Positions 15,276-20,860 of a stretch of 20,860 bases of DNA are shown in pieces. Origin of the DNA: MGBC114079 sp964531385 (lineage in GTDB: Bacteria; Bacillota; Clostridia; Lachnospirales; CAG-274); the NCBI GenBank assembly GCA_964531385.1, contig CAZHGC010000032.1, positions 1-20,860 of the forward strand. Direction: 5' to 3'. Under the pieces are notes generated by a model, which saw only the letters and a list, made by a program, of their open reading frames with translations, did not search any database and was not told the origin of the DNA. Position 1 is the stretch's first letter. The number at the start of each line of letters is the position of its first letter. The translations under genes were made by a program, and so were the position numbers.

Positions 15276-16142
15276 TTGAGTAGATTTAAATTTGGAATTT
15301 TGGGCGGAGATTTACGATATAAAATTTTATTTGATATGTTAAAAGATGATGGTTATCAAGTTTGTTCTTATTGTAATAATTGTATAAATTGTGGGGAAAA
15401 AGATTTTAAAGAATTACTAAGCGGAACAGATGTTATAATTTCGCCAATTCCTTTTACAAAAGATAATACAAATGTTTTTTTGAATGATTGCAAAGAAATA
15501 AAAATCGAAAAACTTTTTTCGGATATGTGCAAAAATGATATAAAAGTTATGATAGGCGGAGTAATAAGCGATAAAGTGCGTAAATGTGCCGCACATTACG
15601 GCATAAGAGTTTTCGATTTTTTTGAATATGAAGCCGTTGCTGTTGCAAATGCAATTCCAACTGCCGAAGGAGCAATACAAACGGCAATGGACTCAAGTGA
15701 TATAACGATATTCAACAGCAAATGCCTTGTTTTTGGTTACGGTCGGTGCGGAAAAGTTCTTGCAAAGGCGTTAAAAGGTCTTGGTGCAAATGTTTTTGTA
15801 ACATTTAGAAACGAAAGAGATGAAGCATATATAAAAGCATTTGGTTACAACAGCATAAATTTATATGGAGCAAAAAATTATGCAAACGATTTTGATTTTT
15901 TGTTTAATACAATTCCTGCCCCCATAATTGAAAAAGGCCTAATAAAAAAATTGAAAAAAAGTTGTATAATAATTGATTTGGCACAAGCTCCGGGCGGAGT
16001 TGATTATAATTTTGCAAGAGAGCAAAACATAAAAGCATTTTATTGCCCGGGGCTTCCCGGAAGAGTTGCTCCAACAACAGCAGCGAAAATTTTAAAAGAC
16101 GCTGTTTTAACAATCAGCATTTCACAAATTCCCTCCGTTTAA
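15276..16142 (+). CDS. dpaA: Dipicolinate synthase subunit A
   Basis: With DpaB (SpoVFB), DpaA turns the DapA product into dipicolinic acid in the mother cell, for export into the spore core. It has 288 aa. The N-terminal block FGILGGDLRY, mid-protein PTAEGAIQTAM, and a Rossmann loop FGYGRCGKVLA (about 149-160) match the family. The C-terminal part has IIDLAQAPGGVDYN and FYCPGLPGRVAPTTAA. The TTG start lies 8 nt after a GGGAGG. It is transcribed divergently from mraZ across a 267-nt AT-rich gap, in which I find no convincing sigma-K promoter. dpaB follows 144 nt later. Confidence 0.95.
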   Translation: MSRFKFGILGGDLRYKILFDMLKDDGYQVCSYCNNCINCGEKDFKELLSGTDVIISPIPFTKDNTNVFLNDCKEIKIEKLFSDMCKNDIKVMIGGVISDKVRKCAAHYGIRVFDFFEYEAVAVANAIPTAEGAIQTAMDSSDITIFNSKCLVFGYGRCGKVLAKALKGLGANVFVTFRNERDEAYIKAFGYNSINLYGAKNYANDFDFLFNTIPAPIIEKGLIKKLKKSCIIIDLAQAPGGVDYNFAREQNIKAFYCPGLPGRVAPTTAAKILKDAVLTISISQIPSV

Positions 16143-16151
16143 CATAATATA
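16124..16151 (+). promoter_or_regulatory. Weak candidate sigma-K promoter before dpaB
   Basis: An AC at 16124-16125 is followed after 17 nt by CATAATATA (16143-16151), fitting the sigma-K pattern AC-N16/17-CATANNNTA. dpaA/dpaB are sigma-K genes in Bacillus. The motif is short and AT-rich, so chance matches are likely. Confidence 0.25.
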
Positions 16152-16206
16152 TATTGTAATAAAAATTTTTTTACAGGCAATGTCGCAAAAAATGATTCAT
16201 TTTAAA

Positions 16207-16222
16207 TTGTAAAAATTTACAA
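16207..16222. repeat. Short palindrome between dpaA and dpaB
   Basis: TTGTAAA and TTTACAA are separated by two A, 64 nt before dpaB. It could be a protein site or chance in AT-rich DNA. Confidence 0.3.
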
Positions 16223-16286
16223 AATTATAATCGTGCGGAGTTGCCCATAATTTTATTTTTAATAAGTTTTAACGGGAGGTGAAAAA

Positions 16287-16874
16287 ATGGACTTACAAGG
16301 TTTAAATATAGGCTATTGTATGTGTGGTTCATTTTGTACGTTAAAAAAATCTTTGGAACAAATTGAAATATTGGTGAAACTCGGCGGAAAAATCACTCCT
16401 GTTATGTCATATTCTGTTTTAAACACAGACACTCGCTTTGGAAGTGCTGAATTTTTTGTAAATTCCGTTCAAGAAATAACAGGCAACAAAATAATTTCAA
16501 CAATGGAAGATGCCGAACCAATTGGCCCAAAAAATAACCTCGATATTCTTGTTGTTGCCCCTTGCACAGGAAATACACTTGCAAAATTAAACAATGGAAT
16601 TACCGATACCCCTGTTTTAATGGCAATTAAAGCACACATAAGAAATAACAAACCTGTTTTAATTGCTCTTGCAACAAATGACGCACTTGGTGCAAATTTA
16701 GAAAATATAGGTGGTTTAATAAATAAAAAAAATCTCTATTTTGTTCCGTTTGGTCAAGATGACTGTTTAAAAAAGCCAAAATCTATGATAGCAAATTTTA
16801 AAAAAATTCCCGAAGCGATAGAAGCTGCATTAAACGGAACTCAAATTCAACCGATTTTGGAAAATCCCAATTAA
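16287..16874 (+). CDS. dpaB: Dipicolinate synthase subunit B
   Basis: Flavoprotein-like partner of DpaA in dipicolinate synthesis during sporulation. It has 195 aa, the normal length. The N-terminal block IGYCMCGSFCT, the flavoprotein-type VVAPCTGNTLAKL near residue 90, ALATNDALG, and FVPFGQDDCLKKP near the C-terminus are family features. A GGGAGG lies 7 nt before the ATG. The gap after dpaA (144 nt) is longer than in most dpaAB operons and holds a palindrome and a weak sigma-K-like motif, so dpaB may have some expression of its own. A strong terminator follows. Confidence 0.95.
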   Translation: MDLQGLNIGYCMCGSFCTLKKSLEQIEILVKLGGKITPVMSYSVLNTDTRFGSAEFFVNSVQEITGNKIISTMEDAEPIGPKNNLDILVVAPCTGNTLAKLNNGITDTPVLMAIKAHIRNNKPVLIALATNDALGANLENIGGLINKKNLYFVPFGQDDCLKKPKSMIANFKKIPEAIEAALNGTQIQPILENPN

Positions 16875-16900
16875 AAACTTTTTTTATTTAATTTCAAAAA

Positions 16901-16932
16901 GGGGTGTGAAAAAATTTTATTTTTTGCACCCC
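16901..16932 (+). terminator. Terminator of dpaA-dpaB, hairpin copy 3
   Basis: GGGGTGTGAAAAAA pairs with TTTTTTGCACCCC (one-nt offset) around a short AT loop, followed by a T-run. The core matches the hairpins at 8336-8366 and 10231-10254. Confidence 0.8.
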
Positions 16933-16945
16933 TTTTTTCATTTAC

Positions 16946-16987
16946 GCCTTAAAAGGCTCTTTTTTTGCCAACAACGCCTAAAGGCGT
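16946..16987. repeat. Hairpin pair at probable IS right end
   Basis: GCCTT-AA-AAGGC (16946-16957, followed by a T-run on the plus strand) and ACGCC-TAAA-GGCGT (16974-16987). The two are related in sequence. Foldable ends are what IS200/IS605 transposases recognise. Confidence 0.5.
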
Positions 16988-17018
16988 AGAAAAAACGACT
17001 GCCATTTGCATAATACCT

Positions 17019-17454
17019 TTACCTGCTGCCCGTTAAGGGACCAAATTAATTTTTCTTAAATATATGTATATCATCTAACATAAGCTGATTTGTTTCTCCA
17101 TCTTCCGCTAATTGATTTGCAATATATTCTTTTATCACTTTTGTATTTTTTCATACTGTATCTACATAATATTCTCTGCACAAGAATTGTCAGCTTCGAT
17201 ATTTATATCTCATATTTCCCCATTTTATATATATCATTAAGCTAATCTTTCTTTTTAAATACCCCAGAAATCCTGATACACTCATTTCGGTGTGGTATTT
17301 CTATCAATATATGTATATCTTCTGTTTCTATTATATTTACATTTTTCCAATTACACAGTTGTCTTAATATTACTCCTATTTCCAATCTTTTCGTTCCATA
17401 AAAACATATCTTCTGTATTTTGAAGCAAATGCTGCAAATAAACAGTTTTTTCAA
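17019..17454 (-). pseudogene. tnpA: IS200/IS605 transposase TnpA remnant
   Basis: Translation on the minus strand recovers TnpA blocks in order: FYGTKRLEIGVILRQLC, then IHILIEIP, then SLMIY in another frame, then FLCREYYVDTV, KVIKEYIANQLAED and the C-terminal GPLTGSR (family DPFTG). The damage is clear: one frameshift between VFKKKD and SLMIY, and in-frame stops inside the segments usually written KYGNRxFW, DTVGxN and just before GPLTG. The HxH metal motif PDHIH has become EDIH and lacks its first histidine. The first 20 or so residues are missing or unrecognisable. It cannot encode an active single-strand transposase. Confidence 0.85.
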
Positions 17455-17492
17455 CTACAGTTAAATTGTCAATAATTGGTAACACATTTATT

Positions 17493-17547
17493 CTGTCAAG
17501 GGTAAGGTGGAGATTTTGCAACACAAAATACTACCTGACCTTGACAG
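17493..17547. repeat. Long interrupted stem-loop upstream of tnpA remnant
   Basis: Three nested paired segments: CTGTCAAGG/CCTTGACAG (17493-17501, 17539-17547), AGGT/ACCT (17505-17508, 17533-17536) and ATTTTG/CAAAAT (17513-17518, 17524-17529), around a CAACA loop. It may be part of the IS left end or a structured RNA or DNA site. Confidence 0.55.
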
Positions 17548-17573
17548 GCTCAAAATAAATATAATTGTTTTTT

Positions 17574-17600
17574 GGCGTTCAGCATAAAATGCTGAACACC
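17574..17600. repeat. Hairpin at probable IS left end
   Basis: GTTCAGCAT (17577-17585), AAA loop, ATGCTGAAC (17589-17597): a perfect 9-bp stem, extended by two G-C pairs after one mismatch. Position, upstream of tnpA, fits a left-end hairpin. Confidence 0.55.
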
Positions 17601-17770
17601 CTTAACCACTCTCACATTACTCCCGAATATTCTATAATTATTTAATTTTTTCTGACAAACCACAAGCTTATACAATATTATCATTTATGATTTTTTGTTT
17701 TTAGCTATTACTATTATAAGCATTGCTATTATTTTACCATAAAAAAGTATCTCATTACATTTACAACTAC

Positions 17771-19273
17771 TTATTTTATAAGACAATATACTTTATATAA
17801 AAGTAATGCCGCTTCTCCTCTTGTAACAAACTTGTTCGGCTCAAATTTATCACCGCCGATTTTAATATCTTCTCTTTCAAGTAACGAAATATATTTTTTC
17901 GCCCAATTTGAAATTTCTTCATAATCCGAATACACAAATAAATTGTCACTATTCTCCGGTAGAACATAACCCAATTTAGTTTCCATTATTTGTCCCACAA
18001 CTGTTTCAAATTCTTGTCTTGTTATTGCGTTATCAGCTTTAAATGTATTATCATCATATCCGGACAAAATATCGTTATCCTTTCCCGCTATAATAAATTC
18101 AGCATACCATTCGCTTGCTGATATATCATCAAAGTGCTCATTGTTTTTATCAAATTTATCTATGTGAAACAATTTATTTAAAATCATAACAGCTTCAGCC
18201 CTTGATAATGTATCATTAACCCCATATATCTTTTCGGTTTTCCCATTTATAACATTTCTTGCTGTAAGTACACCAATCGATTTGCATAACTCACTATTAT
18301 CATTTATGTCCGTAAATTCTTTTTTATTATTCTTCAAATAATAACTTCCACTTTTATAAAGAGGAAATTTTATAACATCATAACCTGTATTATAATTTCC
18401 ACAAATAACATCATCACTTTTAGATGTATCTTCGGTTCTTAGCCATGCCGTTGTATAATCACTGTTAAAATCTTCACTAAACATCGGCAACCCCAAGTAT
18501 ATACCTCTAATTTCATTTGTTGAACTTTGTTTTTCAAAATTCACATCAAATAATAAACTTGCACTTTCTACGTTGTTAAACATATTTTTTTCTGTAATAA
18601 AACTTAAATCCGCAAAATACACAGTTATTCCATAACATAAACTAAACGCAACTATCAAAATTCCAAATATATATATTGTTTTTTTCTTAAATATGGTACT
18701 AAATTCCAATTTGTTCAAAACTACAAACACAAGAATAATTGTATAAAGCGAAATAACTATACTCAAGAATAAATTCACTTTCTTTGCAATATTTATTCCT
18801 GATATTCCGGTGTATTCTGCTATAACATTGTTGGTATCATCTAATTTAAATTCAATATATTCATTGTCATTCACTAAAACTTCACCCGGTTTTATCCAAC
18901 AATATATTCCATTTATATTAAGAATAATATTATCAATAGTATCTTGATATTTCTTAATTTCAGGAGATATCTTTACATTTACCTCTTTAGTAATCCCATC
19001 AACATTAAGCCTAACATTTTTTTGAATGTGTTTATATTTTTCAATCTCATCGTTATTAATTTCATTTTCTTTTTCCAAAATTTTATACGCAAGTTTATCA
19101 AGTAACTTTAAATTAACAGAAATTTCCGAATTATACGTTATATTTTCCGTTGCATAATTGCATATTTCATTTTCAATATTAGTTATTTTAATACCAACAT
19201 CATTTGCAAATACTTCACAACAACAACTTAACATAATCAACAGTAAAATCAAATTTACGTATATCTTCTTCAT
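17771..19273 (-). CDS. Membrane protein with three S-layer homology domains
   Basis: 500 aa. A signal-like N-terminus (1-23, ending VFA, with an odd CCC at 17-19) is followed by an outside domain (24-165). Two membrane helices (about 166-186 and 200-219) are joined by a 13-residue Ser/Thr/Lys loop. A second outside region (220-318) and three SLH domains (about 319-370, 380-432, 447-498) complete it. The SLH binding motifs read LSRAEA, ITRQEF and VTRGEA. SLH domains bind secondary wall polymers, so the protein should link membrane to wall, with only the short loop in the cytoplasm. It starts 15 nt after the PP2C stop with a GAGG site at 7 nt, as third gene of the operon. The outside domains are not recognised. 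Confidence 0.85.
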   Translation of the reverse strand: MKKIYVNLILLLIMLSCCCEVFANDVGIKITNIENEICNYATENITYNSEISVNLKLLDKLAYKILEKENEINNDEIEKYKHIQKNVRLNVDGITKEVNVKISPEIKKYQDTIDNIILNINGIYCWIKPGEVLVNDNEYIEFKLDDTNNVIAEYTGISGINIAKKVNLFLSIVISLYTIILVFVVLNKLEFSTIFKKKTIYIFGILIVAFSLCYGITVYFADLSFITEKNMFNNVESASLLFDVNFEKQSSTNEIRGIYLGLPMFSEDFNSDYTTAWLRTEDTSKSDDVICGNYNTGYDVIKFPLYKSGSYYLKNNKKEFTDINDNSELCKSIGVLTARNVINGKTEKIYGVNDTLSRAEAVMILNKLFHIDKFDKNNEHFDDISASEWYAEFIIAGKDNDILSGYDDNTFKADNAITRQEFETVVGQIMETKLGYVLPENSDNLFVYSDYEEISNWAKKYISLLEREDIKIGGDKFEPNKFVTRGEAALLLYKVYCLIK

Positions 19274-19288
19274 AACATAACCTCGTTT

Positions 19289-20020
19289 TCATTTACATTT
19301 TACAACAACAATAGATAAATTATCTGAAGCCTCCATTTGCTTAATTTTATCAACAAACAAATCAACACTACCTTGTGCAGAATTGTTTGTTAAAATAAAT
19401 AAACTATCATTACTGTACATATTATGATAATTATAAAATCCATCTGTACATAAAACATAAATATCATCTTTATATATTTTTGTTATTTGAACAGAAAGCG
19501 AAAAATTTTCAGACATTCCAACATAATTTATAAGAACATTTTTGTTTTTTTCACTATTCCCTTCTATATTGTTTTTCTCAAAGTAATTATAAAGAGTTTC
19601 ATCTTCTGTCATCTGTATAACTTTATTATCTCTTATCTGATATACTCTCGAATCCCCGGAAAATGCAATAATGCCTAAATCATCTACTATCAATAATATC
19701 GTTATTGTTGTTCCCGTTTTAATTCCATTATCTTTGCAATAATTAATAATACACATATTAATGTAATTAATTTCATCATATAAAATATTAACTATCATAT
19801 CTTCCGGAAGAGATTTAATATTGTCTTTAATATCTTCCCACCACAAACTCATCTTTGTTGTTACCATAGTGCTTGCTTTTTCGCCACAGGTCATTCCACC
19901 CATACCATCTGCAACAACAATTAAAGATATATTGCTATCTTGAAGAACCAAAATGCTATCTTGATTGCTATTCCTCACATTTCCTATATCACTTAAAGAA
20001 CCTATATCAAATGCAATCAT
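19289..20020 (-). CDS. PP2C-family serine/threonine phosphatase
   Basis: Metal-dependent phosphatase of the PrpC/Stp type that removes phosphate from Ser/Thr in proteins, usually opposing a Hanks-type kinase. It has 243 aa from the ATG at 20020. Motifs seen in order: RNSNQDS, VVADGMGGMTCGEKAS, TGTTITILL, FSGDSRVYQI, LCTDGFYN and SDNLSIVVVK. The metal-binding aspartates are therefore present and it should be active. A GTG at 20041 is in frame but would overlap the FHA gene. The AGGTGA site contains the FHA gene's stop codon and lies 6 nt before ATG 20020, so translation is probably coupled. It has no membrane segment. No kinase gene is in the window. Confidence 0.93.
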   Translation of the reverse strand: MIAFDIGSLSDIGNVRNSNQDSILVLQDSNISLIVVADGMGGMTCGEKASTMVTTKMSLWWEDIKDNIKSLPEDMIVNILYDEINYINMCIINYCKDNGIKTGTTITILLIVDDLGIIAFSGDSRVYQIRDNKVIQMTEDETLYNYFEKNNIEGNSEKNKNVLINYVGMSENFSLSVQITKIYKDDIYVLCTDGFYNYHNMYSNDSLFILTNNSAQGSVDLFVDKIKQMEASDNLSIVVVKCK

Positions 20021-20024
20021 ATAA

Positions 20025-20786
20025 TCACCTATACATAACACTTACATTCATAACTGCATCACCAAAAGTAATATCACAGCTTCTTTCAATTAATACTTCT
20101 CCTTGAATTCTATCTTTTGAATTATTTATATATGTTCCGTTTTTACTATTTAAATCTCGGAGATATAATCTTCCGCCTCTTATATATAAAATCGCATGAT
20201 TTCTGCCAACAAAATTGTGACCTTTAAACACTAAATCATTTCCTATGTTTCTGCCTATTGTGATTTGTTCAGTTTCCATTTTTATCAATTTATTGTAATT
20301 TCCCTCTTTATACCTTAAAATCACTTCAATAGGATACACATTTTTATTACTGCTTAAATTTGAAAACATATCAATAGTTTCGTCAGTTTCTTGACTGTTT
20401 TGAGCATCTATATTACGATATTCATCAATACTCATAGTAGCAAAATCATTAATAAAATTATTTTTCTCCTTATGAGCATAATTGTCGTCTTTTTTCAACT
20501 CTTCACCCATATTGTTAATATCATCATTATTATCTTTAAAATTCTCAAAAAATTCAACGCCAACAGTTCTTTCTTCCTCCTCTAACCCATTTTCAAAAAT
20601 ATTTGCTTTGTTCTCACTTTGAGAATTTATTTCTTCATAATCTCTTATATGATTCCAATTTTCTTTTTTTATATATAGTTCTTCCACCATATCCTCTTTC
20701 TTTTTAACATTCTTTAAAATATATATCGTAACAAAAAGAAGAAATATAATCAAAACAATCGGTACAATAATCAACAATAAAAACAT
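20025..20786 (-). CDS. Membrane-anchored FHA domain protein
   Basis: FHA domains bind phosphothreonine peptides. This 253-aa protein has an N-terminal membrane helix (2-24), a long acidic, Asn-rich linker (30-150) and a C-terminal FHA domain (about 152-252). The domain shows IGRN (phosphate-binding Arg179), NDLVF, RNHAILYI and SKNGTYIN. The usual SRxHA motif reads GRNHA here: the serine is replaced by glycine. The helix lacks a leading basic signal and is followed by KNVKKK, so the linker and FHA should face the cytoplasm. An AGGAGG precedes the ATG by 5 nt. It is the first visible gene of FHA-PP2C-SLH. The linker TMSIDEY and TDETID stretches could themselves be phosphorylated (inference). 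Confidence 0.9.
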   Translation of the reverse strand: MFLLLIIVPIVLIIFLLFVTIYILKNVKKKEDMVEELYIKKENWNHIRDYEEINSQSENKANIFENGLEEEERTVGVEFFENFKDNNDDINNMGEELKKDDNYAHKEKNNFINDFATMSIDEYRNIDAQNSQETDETIDMFSNLSSNKNVYPIEVILRYKEGNYNKLIKMETEQITIGRNIGNDLVFKGHNFVGRNHAILYIRGGRLYLRDLNSKNGTYINNSKDRIQGEVLIERSCDITFGDAVMNVSVMYR

Positions 20787-20812
20787 AAAAACCTCCTAAT
20801 ATTAAATATATA

Positions 20813-20860
20813 GCCTTGAGCAAAACCACACAAACGCAGAAATAGAGCGGATTTGCAAGA
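20813..20860. other. Window edge, locally higher GC
   Basis: The last 48 bases have clearly higher GC than their surroundings (about 45 percent by hand count). On the minus strand one frame stays open from the edge to a TAA near 20802, so this may be the end of an upstream gene or part of a repeat. Too short to decide. Confidence 0.25.

Larger units (their letters stand above)
16944..17600 (-). mobile_element. Decayed IS200/IS605-type insertion element
   Basis: About 650-700 bp holding a broken TnpA gene (17019-17454), flanked by hairpins as in this family. The right end holds GCCTTAAAAGGC and ACGCCTAAAGGCGT; the left end holds GTTCAGCAT-AAA-ATGCTGAAC. No partner TnpB is seen. Exact ends cannot be set because the family makes no target duplication. 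It lies directly after the dpaB terminator. From 17601 to the SLH gene end at 17771 I see nothing else. Confidence 0.7.

Noticed and set aside
17242..17454. 70-aa frame as a stand-alone small gene
   Set aside because: It is the middle of a TnpA pseudogene. Matching TnpA blocks continue past its stop in another frame down to 17019.
1..20860. CRISPR array, defence system or prophage
   Set aside because: No regularly spaced repeats, Cas, toxin-antitoxin, integrase or phage structural genes were seen on either strand.

Overview
The window reads as chromosomal DNA of a low-GC, endospore-forming Firmicute, most likely in class Clostridia. Base composition is strongly AT-rich and ribosome sites are strong AGGAGG types. 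TTG starts are common (dapB, the ABC ATPase, bofA, dpaA). Spore genes are present: bofA and both dipicolinate synthase subunits. Having dpaA/dpaB argues against Clostridium cluster I, which is known to lack them. The SLH-domain protein implies an S-layer-type, wall-anchored surface. Genus and species cannot be read from the sequence.

Layout. (1) 1-3570: asd-dapA-dapB on the minus strand, the shared trunk of lysine, diaminopimelate and dipicolinate synthesis. It is led by a near-consensus promoter, a clear lysine riboswitch and a terminator. (2) 3617-3743: tRNA-Thr(CGT), minus strand, with its own consensus promoter. (3) 3869-6946, plus strand: a YaaL-like protein and BofA, then a rhomboid protease with its own promoter, an unrecognised protein, and a family-4-like uracil-DNA glycosylase without the usual Fe-S cysteines. 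(4) 6947-9603, minus strand: an NitT/TauT-type ABC importer (lipoprotein, permease, ATPase), with a hairpin between the lipoprotein and permease genes. (5) 9632-10536, minus strand: a maltose/galactoside-type O-acetyltransferase and secG. (6) 10701-15081, minus strand: mraZ-rsmH-ftsL-PBP, the head of the division/cell-wall cluster, with three 10-bp-spaced MraZ boxes at its promoter. (7) 15276-16932, plus strand: dpaA-dpaB and a terminator. (8) About 16944-17600: a decayed IS200/IS605-type element with a tnpA pseudogene. (9) 17771-20786, minus strand: FHA protein, PP2C phosphatase and SLH membrane protein, a compact phospho-signalling and cell-surface operon whose upstream part lies beyond the window.

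The genes share a theme of envelope and spore building. DapA makes the precursor used by DapB (diaminopimelate for the wall) and by DpaA/DpaB (spore dipicolinate). The mra cluster makes the division machinery, SecG supports export, and BofA belongs to mother-cell sigma-K control. I found no clear new defence or genetic system. The best leads are the FHA/PP2C/SLH operon, a terminator-like hairpin with one shared core at three places, the Fe-S-less glycosylase with its unknown coupled partner, and a long structured inverted repeat beside the IS remnant.
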